A stretch of 64,000 nt of DNA from Siphonodentalium dalli (lineage: Eukaryota > Mollusca > Scaphopoda > Gadilida > Siphonodentaliidae). Positions within the stretch are counted from its first letter, which is position 1. Every line of letters begins with the position of its first letter. Of this stretch, positions 1 through 11,000 are shown piece by piece. The stretch lies in the NCBI GenBank assembly GCA_032622095.1, contig CP136067.1, positions 195,946,052-196,010,051 on the forward strand, written 5' to 3'. The translations under genes were made by a program, and so were the position numbers. The notes below the pieces were generated by a model. It was not told the origin of the DNA. It saw only the letters and a list, made by a program, of their open reading frames with translations, and made no database searches.

Positions 1-256
1 AATCCCAAATTTTTCGAGATAAAATGGGTCGATAAAAACACGGAATTTTTATAAATAGCGTTGCGCATACTATGAAACGAAGAGTTTCTGCGCGAACTTA
101 AAAATATTATACGACCGGGTAAGCAACGGATAAATTGCAAGTTTGTTATCAACAATAAATATTGAGTTGATAAACTCGCAATAGAGAAATACTTCCTTTA
201 GTTAAAACCACGTCTGATATGTCCAAGGAGAGAAATAAAACTGGCTAGATGAATTG

Positions 257-733
257 TTAAAGGTACTCAATCCGATAAAACTCCTCTCAATTACTATTTC
301 AATGGCTTCGGGGGTCAAAAATATTTGATTCGAGTCGAGGAAGTCACCCATCAAAGCTCAGATTTGTTAGATATCGATTTTAGAAATCTATTATTTTTCA
401 TTATCGGGAATACTATCTGGCCAAGAACTCAGTCAAAATTGCGTTAAAATTACCACTTGATTTTAGAGTTATCCATCCTTGTCTGTTTGAATAGATTTAG
501 AGTACACATCCAGAGCAGATTACGGCAGTTATTAGTACTCATCTCGAGAACATAACAAATTTCAAAAATCAATATCTAATAACTCTGAGCTTTGTTTGAT
601 GGGTTCCTCGACTCGAATCAAATATTTTGTACCCCCAAAGCCAAAGAAATAGTAATATAGGACCCTCTGATCGGATTGTTGTTGTTGGAATCTGTTGAGA
701 TGGGGACCCTCTTTACGGATTGAGTACCTTTAA
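257..733. mobile_element. TTAA-flanked element B, copy 1
   Basis: Starts TTAAAGGTACTCAATCCGAT and ends ATTGAGTACCTTTAA. Inside are two inverted copies of a segment with TTTGATGGG..TTCCTCGACTCGAATCAAATATTT and GGCTTCGGGGGT. Copies of the same family are at 4393-4819, 6636-7088 and 54268-54729. Confidence 0.8.
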
Positions 734-1481
734 GAGCGCGGGATTTGCACGGGACTCATTCATGCGTGAGCTAATCCGAGTGCTGATTGACCGGAGTCGC
801 TGATTGACCGGAGTAAGCAAATAAACGGACAATAAATTTTAACCCTCCTGATAACACAAGGCCGAGGATAATAATCCATATAGTTCAGTTGAAGGGCTTC
901 TCCTTGGCGGAAAAATAGCGTACAGGGGTTTTCCAGGAATTGCTGTAAATACTCTAATTTTCTATCGCACATAATAATTTTGCCGATTTATGCAATGCTG
1001 TTATTCAAGGAGTTGGGTGAAACCAATGGTATTTCTAGGGCTTTGAAAATGGATTTTCACATACAAGGAGCCACGGGAACCATGTTCTCGCTACAGTGTC
1101 ATCGACGCTTTCATTCTAAAAGAAGTGTATAATTATTTGATACTGACTGGTTGTGTGTAATAAAAAGGCACATGAAGGAGACTTTCGTAACCTTGCAGCA
1201 CAACAAACTGGTGGGTTTACATTCTCCTCCTTCACACACCTGTGTTTCTATCAATCTGCCATTCATTTCTGAATGTATAGAGCATAGTCCTTCATTCATA
1301 GACAATGTCTAAGCATAATTCCTGAGCCTTTCAGCGAAAGATGAAGATAGATTGGTTTAGGTTTGCATATGAACAATGGAATGAATATAACAATATTATA
1401 TGAATTGAACTTTTATTATTATGTTCTTTGATCACATTGAATTGAATAAATAATGTATACTTATTAATTATAGTCAGATGT
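734..1481. other. No feature recognised
   Basis: Nothing beyond short chance frames; AT-rich intergenic DNA between two TTAA elements. Confidence 0.5.
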
Positions 1482-3049
1482 TTAAAGGGGTACTCATGGT
1501 GATAACAATGATCTAATATGTCAATAATTTATAGAAAACTAAGTAATTTTAGTCGAAGATGTATTCTGTAAACATTCAGGTTAATCACTGGGTTAATAGT
1601 AGAGGTGCCACGATTATTTATTTTGATAATCAATAATCGGTCGTCAATAATCGACTATAATCGATTAATCGTACATAATAATAATAACATCAGTAGAAGT
1701 ATTCCGTAATATGGCCTATTGCCATATTGGCTGGATGCTGGTTAACTGCTTTCGCTGCTTGTTTGAGGCTTCGGCTGATGTAATTTTTGTGTTAATAAAG
1801 TGCATCATAAACCACCGGTAATGACTAATGAGCACAATGTGTTCAATACAAGCACAGTTCTCGGCGATGTCATGGTTATAATATTTGTGAGTTCATTGGA
1901 ACGAACGTAGCGATTAATTTAACAGCCAAACATACAAGCAATATAAAAGTAGGAATGCACGACGGACCGACGGTGGTTCCTAAAAAAAAGGAATCTAATG
2001 TTACGGAAACTATAAGTTTCAGCGAACTTCCAGAGCATGGATAACAATTACAAAGGTGGGCCCCTGCCCGCAAATTTCAGGACTCATAAAAAAATAAGTA
2101 TTTGGTAATAGTTTATTTCATTTAGCGGTCACCACACTATAAGCGATAGCCTGTACTAGTAACATCTAAGTATACTTATACAAACAAAGTATACTTGCTG
2201 CAAATGACACCGCCGAGAATATCGCTGATTAAAATGCCGTAGGTTCCCCGATATCGAGAGAATGTCAATCAACTCCCCTTTGGTCCAATGAGATTCAAGG
2301 GCGAGGGCATTCAGTTCACTGACAGTCAGTCCATTTCAAAGACGTAGTGCCGCCTTTCTTGTAGAAATATACAACGATGTCGGCATAAGTTCAAAGCTGC
2401 AGTGCCGCCATCATGGCGCCATGCAATTTGAAGAATATACAATGACTCGAAGAGTAACCATGTCATCAAATGAACTGCCGGCTGTTTGCAACATATACTA
2501 GTAGTACTCAAGTTGTCGGAATCTCTTATCAGGGTATTCAACAATAACCGGCATTTTCCAACGTCCGAAATAAATAACGCAGATTAATCGACGACGGAAA
2601 TGGTAATCGATTATCGGCTTTATCAATGGTTCATCGATTATGCGATTAATCGTGGCACCCCTAGTTAATAGTTTATCTTAAAATCAAAGTTAATAATTTG
2701 ATATAAATTAAATTTATGGCTGAAGCCATAAATTAAATAGCGAATTTCCGTGTACAAGACGTAATCAAAATAATTACGGATAGTGGATCGTGTCAAAAAT
2801 TCACTCACAATGACTTAAATGAGTATATGGGACTAGTATGCATATAATATAAAAAAAATTGAAATATTTGCTTGAAAACTGTCCAAAAATTACTCGACAA
2901 CAATTAGTATTTTTGCATTCCGGCTAATATACCATACGTAACATTACTTCGAACTCAACACTTTCAAATAATGAAAATCTGGTTACCTTATTCTACGACT
3001 CAAAGAATATAGAAACCAAAAACAACATTTGAGTACAGTATCCCTTTAA
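1482..3049. mobile_element. TTAA-flanked element A, copy 1 (interrupted by hAT)
   Basis: Ends are TTAAAGGGGTACT and, inverted, TTAAAGGGATACT. Without the hAT insert and its duplication it is about 496 bp. Its body (for example the segment with AATCAAAGTTAATAATTTGATAT near 2685) matches 44233-44785 in reverse orientation. TTAA at both ends is the target signature of piggyBac-type elements; no coding capacity. Confidence 0.8.
1600..2663. mobile_element. Non-autonomous hAT-type element
   Basis: Terminal inverted repeats TAGAGGTGCCACGATTA and TAGGGGTGCCACGATTA (16 of 17 match) bound 1064 bp. A perfect 8-bp direct repeat GTTAATAG lies at 1592-1599 and 2664-2671, the target duplication length of hAT transposons. 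The ends continue into AATCGATTAATCG-rich sequence on both sides. No transposase frame is recognisable. It is inserted inside another repeat, whose empty counterpart is at 44233-44785. Confidence 0.88.
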
Positions 3050-3092
3050 CATGTCTGGCACATCTTGAATTCAACTATAATAGGTTTTTTAG

Positions 3093-4271
3093 TCGAGTTT
3101 TTCAAAAAACTCGACTTATGGTTTGGCGAGGGACAGTTGGCGGGCGGGCGGACCTAAAGAATGCCTTATAACTTTGACATTTGTGAACGGATTCCAAAAT
3201 TTTTTGGTATGGCAGTTGCTCCCAATGACTATTTACTGCCTGTAGAAAATGGGTCACGTCCGAACTTTTTTACAAGAGTTATCCATCTTAGATTGTTTTT
3301 AGTTAAGTTTTTCACCGATAGCGCGATAACTCACGCAAATATTAACCAATTTCAACAATATTTGGTATATGAGACTCTTGCAACAATATCTCGGACGAGT
3401 TCAAAAACCAGGTTTGTCCGAATTTTTTTTCCAGAGTTATGGGTCTTAGTTTGTCTATTTTTAGCAATTTTATCACCGATAGCGCTATAACTCGATGAAA
3501 TATTAACCGATTTCAACAATATTTGATATATGAGTCTCCTGCAACAATATCTCGGACGAGTTCGAAAACCAGGTTTGTCCGAAATTTTTTTCCGGAGTTA
3601 TGGGTCTTAGTTTGTCTATTTTTAGCAATTTTATCACCGATAGCGCGATAACTCGATGAAATATTAACCGATTTCAACAATATTTGGTATATGAGTCTCC
3701 TGCAACAATATCTCGGACGAGTTCGAAAACCAGGTTTGTCCGAATTTTTTTTCGTGGAGTTATGGGTCTTAGTTTGTCTATTTTTAGCAATGTTATCATC
3801 GTTAGCGCGATAACTCGATGAAATATTAACCGATTTCAACAATATTTGGTATATGAGTCTCCTGCAACAATATCTCGGACGAGTTCGAAAACCAGGTTTG
3901 TCCGAATTTTTTTTCGTGGAGTTATGGGTCTTAGTTTGTCTATTTTTAGCAATGTTATCATCGTTATCGCGATAACTCGATGAAATATTAACCGATTTAA
4001 ATAATATTTGGTATATGAGTCTATTGCAACAATATCTCATACGAGTTCGAAAACCTGGTTTGTCCGAATTTTTTTTCCGGAGTTATGGGTCTTAGTTTGT
4101 CTATTTTAATCACAATTTTAATCACAAATTTATCACCGTTAGTGCGATAACTCAATTAAATATTAACGGATTCAATTGGTCTATTGCAATAATATACCAC
4201 CGTCCAACTTTTTCCCCCGGAGTTGTGCACCTTATTGGCAGAAGTTTGGTTCGACTGCCAAAAAACTTGAC
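3093..4271. repeat. Element with about 162-bp tandem repeats (six copies)
   Basis: Left end GTCGAGTTTTTCAAAAAACTCGAC, right end complement GTCAAGTTTTTTGGCAGTCG. Between them a unit with GTTTGTCCGAATTTTTTTCC, GAGTTATGGGTCTTAGTTTG and CGATAACTCGATGAAATATT recurs about every 162 bp from 3160 to 4230. A GGCGGGCGGGCGG run follows the left end. A related, reversed repeat is at 55380-56160. Confidence 0.85.
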
Positions 4272-4392
4272 AAAAGCATCTTAGATGCGTACCCCTTGTT
4301 TTTTTGAAAATATGGGATTGCATATCTTTATGCCGAGCAGAATGACCAGGTTCCAGATCAAATTTGTTTTTGCAACTATTTGCACAAGACTG

Positions 4393-4819
4393 TTAAATTT
4401 AATGATGAATAATCTGAATTAATGCTGCCAAATTACTATTTCTTTGGCTTCGGGAGTGAAAAATATTTGATTTGAGTCAAGGAACCCACCCATCAAAGCT
4501 TAAGAGTGATCAGATATCGATTTTTGAAATTTGTTATTTCTCGAAATGTTTAATTTGCAACAAAATTGCAGATGAAGATGGATAACACTAAAATCAAGTG
4601 GTAATATGGCCAATATTCGTGATACGAAAGTGATATGGCCATATTTCGTTGAACAACATCTTGATAAATAACATGTTTTTTGGGAAATTCTATAACATAG
4701 TTGACAGTGGTTAGCATTATTTTGTTGTAATTAATTGATTCTGATAACTAAAGCATATGTTGAAGAAATTTTGTTGTAACTTGATATGGGGGCGGTCTGA
4801 TCGGACTGAGTACCTTTAA
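4393..4819. mobile_element. TTAA-flanked element B, copy 2 (diverged left end)
   Basis: The right end GACTGAGTACCTTTAA and internal segments (CTTTGGCTTCGGGAGTGAAAA, GTCAAGGAACCCACCCATCA) match the family. The left end is diverged or eroded, so the start is approximate. Confidence 0.65.
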
Positions 4820-5270
4820 GAAATGAATGTACCTTGAGTGTGTTTTATTGAAGGTTGTGGCCATTGGGCAAAGTGGTTCACACTAAATGTGCTCCAGCGC
4901 CATACTCAATGAAACATTTCTTGCATTTACAGATTTTGCCTAGTCAATTATTTTTTTCTGAAATCTGTAATTTTGATATTATATCAAGCACCACTCAAAA
5001 GTTAGCCCAATATTCTCCCTGTATATTATCGATCGAATAGTCTATGGCTGCGTATTTAAAACGCACCCAGTTAATCTATCTGCCACTTTTTGTCATCCAG
5101 CTGTCAGCTTGTGTTATGATATATTTTATTGGGGGATATAAAACATGCGACCCAATTGGCAGTTGACCAATCACAGAACAGGATTTAGTGTAACACACAG
5201 TCATAGTATATATTTAATAATGACAGTTATTGTGATGACATTATGGGATGTCACGATTTTAGATCAATTT

Positions 5271-6488
5271 AAGGCCATACACACTTAATAGTTCGTTTCT
5301 CAGGGATCTCCCCCTCCCAAAAAAACCCTGCGCTACCCCTTATTTATTGGCAGCTGTAAATAATAAATATATAAATACCGCATATCCCAAACCGCCCCAG
5401 ACCGATAACTTCGTCTTGGAAACTTTACGCAAACTGCAAATCTATCCGGACTTTACATTCACAAACAAGGGCGGATAATTCTGACGAACTTCCTGTTTAA
5501 AATAATAACAAAATGGCGACTTTGGTGAACATTTGTATCGTGCAGAATGCGTCGGAAGGCAAATGGACAATTATTATATCAGACAACAGATCAAAAACTG
5601 TTCCTCAAATGGCTGATGATTTCATGTCCATGAAAGACATTGACGATGATTTTGACCTGGTTGTTTCAAAAACGAAAACAGGGGACTTTGACACAGTTGC
5701 AGGAGACATCATTTCATGATCATGTTTTCTGAAGTCACGCAATTTTTCGGACGATATTTTCAAATTCGAGTGACCAAAGAAGATGTATGAGAGAATAAAT
5801 CGGGAGAAGTAGTTGATGTATTCTCGGTGCTGATGACAAGTTGCAAGGATGTGGTGTTGCCCAGTAAGACAAATGTGAAAAACAAACGTAACAAATTGTG
5901 CAATTCATTCATTGACTGGTTGAAAACAAAGTGGGCTTCCGAAAGGTTAGCGTTGACAGTGTGGGTCGGCAATGTGTGGCTATTGTATGTAATGCACTCT
6001 GGTTTGTGGATCAGCACTATTCCAAATTTCAAGATTTTTATGAAAGTCTGTGATTAATTAGAAAATAAACCTTTTATTTCATAAATTATTGTTGTGATTT
6101 AATATTATCAATTCATGTGTAGTCCAGTGGAACTCCTTCCAATAAAGCTTGATCTGGCTGGTGGTCACCCTGAGTTACATCAAATTTCACCGATGTAGTT
6201 TCCACATCTTCTGCCATGAGTGAATAACTCAAACTGTTTCCTCTATACAACTTTATTACAAATCTAGATTATTAAGGGGATATATGATGGTCAGCTTCCC
6301 TGCTTCAGTATATTGCCCATATCCAGTATTATTCCTTAATATGGGACTCCGATAAATATTATATATATAAATACCTGCCTCACCACAAAATTAATTTGAA
6401 AAAAATAATAAATATAAATATCTGCCTCCCTCATCACTTTGAAAAAAAAAATCCCTGAGAAACAAACTATTAAGTTTATATGGCCTAA
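5271..6488. mobile_element. Inverted-repeat-flanked element carrying a broken ORF
   Basis: AAGGCCATACACACTTAATAGT with GTTTCTCAGGGAT at 5271-5309 is mirrored by ATCCCTGAGAAACAAACTAT and TTAAGTTTATATGGCC at 6450-6486, a roughly 40-bp imperfect inverted repeat 1.2 kb apart. The interior holds the ORF remnant at 5513-6057. Target duplication not clear, so the class is unassigned. Confidence 0.6.
5513..6057 (+). pseudogene. Unrecognised broken ORF inside the inverted-repeat element
   Basis: I do not recognise this protein. A first frame of 68 codons starts at AACAAAATGGCG, a fair Kozak context, and runs MATLVNICIVQNASEGKW to GDIIS before a TGA. After a frame change and at least one more stop (near 5790), a second open stretch to 6057 encodes a peptide with LPSKTNVKNKRNKLCNSF and LTVWVGNVWLL. 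AATAAA at about 6063 lies just past the final TAA. Shared acidic/hydrophobic composition and lack of spacing suggest one decayed single-exon gene, possibly cargo or transposase of the surrounding element. It could also be two chance frames. Confidence 0.35.
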
Positions 6489-6635
6489 TGATAGACTCTC
6501 TTACATACCACCAGGAAGTCTTCAGATAAAAGAGTTTGTTCGCCATTCTTCTCATGACCGATTTCAACCAAATTTGGTATGGTGATTCAGGGTATCCTGG
6601 CAGATGTAATGTATTTTTTAAATTGAGCAAGGAGT

Positions 6636-7088
6636 TTAAAGGTACTCAATCTGATCAGACGGTCCCCATATCATCAAGATACAACAACAACAACATTTCT
6701 TCCAAATACGCTTTTATTGTCAGAATCGATTAATTGCAACAAAATTATGATAACCGCTGTCAACTAGTATCAAATTTCTCAAAATGTTATTTATCAACAT
6801 TTTGTTAAACAAAATATGGCCGCATTATCACTTGAGTATTCACAAAATTTGGCTGTATTACCACTTGTTTTTTAGAGTTATCCATCATCATCCGCAGTTT
6901 TTACCGAGACCATCCTTTTGACAGCGTGTTTCTGGGCCACAAACAAATGAAATAACAAACTTCAAAAATCAATATCTGATCACTCTGAGCTTTGATGGGT
7001 GGGTTCCTTGACTCGATTCAAATATTTTTTAACCCGAAGCCATAGAAATAGTAATTTAGGGGTGTTTAATCGGATTTAGTACCTTTAA
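6636..7088. mobile_element. TTAA-flanked element B, copy 3
   Basis: 453 bp from TTAAAGGTACTCAATCTGAT to GATTTAGTACCTTTAA, with the internal CCCCATATCATCAAGATACAAC and GATGGGTGGGTTCCTTGACTCG segments shared with the copy at 54268. Confidence 0.82.
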
Positions 7089-7515
7089 ATCTAAAAAAAA
7101 ATAATATTATTTTATGGACCGCTGCAATGTCAAAATCTAAATGTGCGCAAAGGGGCTGTATACCCCTGGTGTAAAGGGAGCCTGTTTCAGCTAGTTAAAC
7201 TAGAGCTGTTTTAATCATGATCTGCAGTGTGCACTGATGTCATTGTTTTTTTTTTAAATGTTAGTCTTTTGTTGTAATTTGCCCTGAGTTACGAATATTG
7301 ATCAACTTACTAGGACTAAAATTAATCAGGGTTACCTCCTATAGCATTGTATAACAATCCTGAGACCATTCTAGATCAAGGATGATCAAATCTGGCAAAG
7401 AGATATTTCATTGTAATGAAGTTTACAATAAAAATAGGGTGTGAAAAAGTTGGTGGTAGGTCGGGAAAATGTTTTTTGGAATAACTGAACGGAGTAATGA
7501 AGCTGTTTGTTGGGT

Positions 7516-7790
7516 AAACATAAACCCTTTCTATACTAAATACTCACTGACGAATAGTTCCCTTAGGAAATCTTCAGATAATAAGTTCAACACACGACCA
7601 CAGGTCTTATGTTGAACTTATGTGAACATTTCCCTCCAATAAATAGGACTCCTTCTGCACTTTTTTAAATCTGTTGTCTGCTTATTTTTCCTGAACACCC
7701 CTCCAGATGAATAATAGACCATTCCAATGTATACTTTTATTACTGAGTGGGAGAATCCATCTGGTAAATAAAGGGTTTTAAAAACAAATT
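7516..7790. repeat. Dispersed repeat, copy 1 (3' flank of ORC2)
   Basis: Segments CTAAATACTCACTGACGAAT, AATAATAGACCATTCCAATG and TACTTTTATTACTGAGTGGG correspond in order to 61915-62150, and the last one also to 42458-42495. It includes the only AATAAA (minus strand, 7736-7741) seen near the ORC2 stop. Confidence 0.6.
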
Positions 7791-7978
7791 GACAAGCTCT
7801 GAACAAAAGTATTTTTTGTCTGAACTTTTGAACCACTGAATGCAGACGTCTTTAGACCATCTGATCTCCCTTGACAAATGGACTAATTTACGCTTGTGTC
7901 CTCAGTCAGTCACATGATAGTTTCCATGACGACATCATAGGAAGTTGATTAAGCTCCTGCTCTCTCTCACACCAGATG

Positions 7979-8062
7979 TCACGTCTGTTCAGTACTCTCC
8001 AGGAATTCTTCTAATGTCGCCGTCTCGACAGGAATGATAAGCTGCTCCACTCCGTCGTAACT
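7979..8062 (-). CDS. ORC2: ORC2 terminal exon, C-terminal 27 residues and stop
   Basis: This 84-nt exon contains 27 codons and TGA at 7979-7981. The acceptor on the minus strand is TTCTATCTCAG. It encodes [20 protein letters not shown] then LESTEQT, matching the human ORC2 C terminus [20 protein letters not shown] in length, phase and sequence. It completes the wing of the C-terminal winged helix. A possible AATAAA on the minus strand lies at 7736-7741, about 240 bp past the stop, but inside a dispersed repeat, so the real polyadenylation site is unproven. Confidence 0.95.
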   Translation of the reverse strand, partial: SYDGVEQLIIPVETATLEEFLESTEQT

Positions 8063-11000
8063 CTGAGATAGAAATAAGTTGGTCAGCAAAAGTTATTATT
8101 AACCGTTTCATGACTGGAGCTGTGTTTGTGCAGCATTAAAGATCCTGTGCCAGTGCATACTCATAAATATGTGAGTCTCGCGTATAAAAGAGAATGCATT
8201 GGCTCACAAGGTCAAGGTAAATATTGTTAGGTCAATGCATTCTCTTATATGTGTGAGGCTCCCTATGGGAGACTCAATAGGAGACTCGCATGTATAAGTT
8301 AATGCATTGGCACAGGGTTTTTGCAAAATTTTAGAAAGCTCCATTCCTCAGATATGACATGGAAGGATTAAAGACTGAAGGATTTAAATATTGTTGAAAA
8401 CTTCATCAGTTTATCCTGTCGGGAAAACACAACATCTGAAGAATGAAAAAAACTAGAGGTGGGGTGTCCCAATGAGTCTAAGGATACCTCGCATGGTAGC
8501 CAGTGGAGGAGATGTTTTACGCACGTCCCAATGGGACTAAGGATACCTCGCATGGTAGCCAGTGGAGGAGATGTTTTACGCACGTCCCAATGGGACTAAG
8601 GATACCTCGCATGGTAGCCAGTGGAGGAGATGTTTTACGCACGTCCCAATGAGTCTAAGGATACCTCGCATGGCAGCCAGTGACGGAGATGTTTTATGCA
8701 CGTCCCAATGAGACTAAGGATACCTCGCATGGTAGCCAGTGGCGGAGATGTTTTACACACGTCCCAATGGGACTAAGGATACCTCGCATGGCAGCCAGTG
8801 GCGGAGATGTTTTACGCACGTCCCAATGAGACTAAGGATACCTCGCATGGTAGCCAGTGACGGAGATGTTTTATGCACGTCCCAATGAGTCTAAGGATAC
8901 CTCGCATGGCAGCCAGTGGCGGAGATGTTTTATGCACGTCCCAATGAGACTAAGGATACCTCGCATGGCAGCCAGTGGAGGAGATGTTTTACGCACGTCC
9001 CAATGAGACTAAGGATACCTCGCATGGCAGCCAGTGGAGGAGATGTTTTACGCACGTCCCAATGAGACTAAGGATACCTCGCATGGCAGCCAGTGGAGGA
9101 GATGTTTTATGCACGTCCCAATGGGACTAAGGATACCTCGCATGGCAGCCAGTGGCGGAGATGTTTTACACACGTCCCAATGGGACTAAGGATACCTCGC
9201 ATGGTAGCCAGTGGCGGAGATGTTTTACGCACGTCCCAATGAGTCTAAGGATACCTCGCATGGTAGCCAGTGGAGGAGATGTTTTACACACGTCCCAATG
9301 AGACTAAGGATACCTAGCATGGCAGCCAGTGGCGGAGATGTTTTACGCATGTCCCAATGAGACTAAGGATACCTCGCATGGTAGCCAGTGGCGGAGATGT
9401 TTTACACACGTCCCAATGAGACTAAGGATACCTAGCATGGCAGCCAGTGGAGGAGATGTTTTATGCACGTCCCAATGAGACTAAGGATCCCTCGCATGGT
9501 AGCCAGTGGAGGAGATGTTTTATGCACGTCCCAATGAGACTAAGGATACCTCGCATGGCAGCCAGTGGCGGAGATGTTTTACGCACGTCCCAATGAGACT
9601 AAGGATACCTCGCATGGTAGCCAGTGGCGGAGATGTTTTACGCACGTCCCAATGAGACTAAGGATACCTCGCATGGTAGCCAGTGGCAGAGATGTTTTAT
9701 GCACGTCCCAATGAGACTAAGGATACCTCGCATGGCAGCCAGTGGCGGAGATGTTTTACGCACGTCCCAATGAGACTAAGGATACCTCGCATGGCAGCCA
9801 GTGGCGGAGATGTTTTACGCACGTCCCAATGAGACTAAGGATACCTCGCATGGTAGCCAGTGGCGGAGATGTTTTACGCACGTCCCAATGGGACTAAGGA
9901 TACCTCGCATGGTAGCCAGTGGCGGAGATGTTTTACACACGTCCCAATGAGACTAAGGATACCTCGCATGGCAGCCAGTGGCGGAGATGTTTTACACACG
10001 TCCCAATGAGACTAAGGATACCTCGCATGGCAGCCAGTGGCGGAGATGTTTTACGCACGTCCCAATGAGTCTAAGGATACCTCGCATGGCAGCCAGTGGC
10101 GGAGATGTTTTACACACGTCCCAATGGGACTAAGGATACCTCGCATGGCAGCCAGTGGCGGAGATGTTTTACACACGTCCCAATGGGACTAAGGATACCT
10201 CGCATGGCAGCCAGTGGCGGAGATGTTTTACACACGTCCCAATGGGACTAAGGATACCTCGCATGGTAGCCAGTGGCGGAGATGTTTTACGCACGTCCCA
10301 ATGAGACTAAGGATACCTCGCATGGCAGCCAGTGGCGGAGATGTTTTACACACGTCCCAATGAGACTAAGGATACCTCGCATGGCAGCCAGTGGCGGAGA
10401 TGTTTTACGCACGTCCCAATGAGACTAAGGATACCTCGCATGGCAGCCAGTGGCGGAGATGTTTTACGCACGTCCCAATGAGACTAAGGATACCTCGCAT
10501 GGCAGCCAGTGGCGGAGATGTTTTACGCACGTCCCAATGGGACTAAGGATACCTCGCATGGCAGCCAGTGACGGAGATGTTTTACACACGTCCCAATGAG
10601 TCTAAGGATACCTCGCATGGTAGCCAGTGGAGGAGATGTTTTACACACGTCCCAATGGGACTAAGGATACCTCGCATGGCAGCCAGTGACGGAGATGTTT
10701 TACACACGTCCCAATGAGTCTAAGGATACCTCGCATGGTAGCCAGTGGAGGAGATGTTTTACACACGTCCCAATGAGACTAAGGATACCTCGCATGGCAG
10801 CCAGTGGCGGAGATGTTTTACACACGTCCCAATGAGACTAAGGATACCTAGCATGGCAGCCAGTGGCGGAGATGTTTTACACACGTCCCAATGGGACTAA
10901 GGATACCTCGCATGGCAGCCAGTGGCGGAGATGTTTTACACACGTCCCAATGAGACTAAGGATACCTCGCATGGCAGCCAGTGGCGGAGATGTTTTACAC

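Noticed and set aside
3513-4040. 175-codon minus-strand frame with internal repeats
   Set aside because: It is a translation of the 162-bp tandem repeat (162 is divisible by three, so the frame stays open). No known domain; other copies of the family break it.
5100-5500. Promoter with CCAAT motif upstream of the broken ORF
   Set aside because: CCAATCA near 5168 and TATATTT near 5209 exist, but such strings are expected by chance in AT-rich DNA and there is no other support.
7736-7741. AATAAA (minus strand) as the ORC2 poly(A) signal
   Set aside because: Position is plausible, but it lies in a dispersed repeat that also occurs elsewhere, so it is mentioned only in the exon entry.
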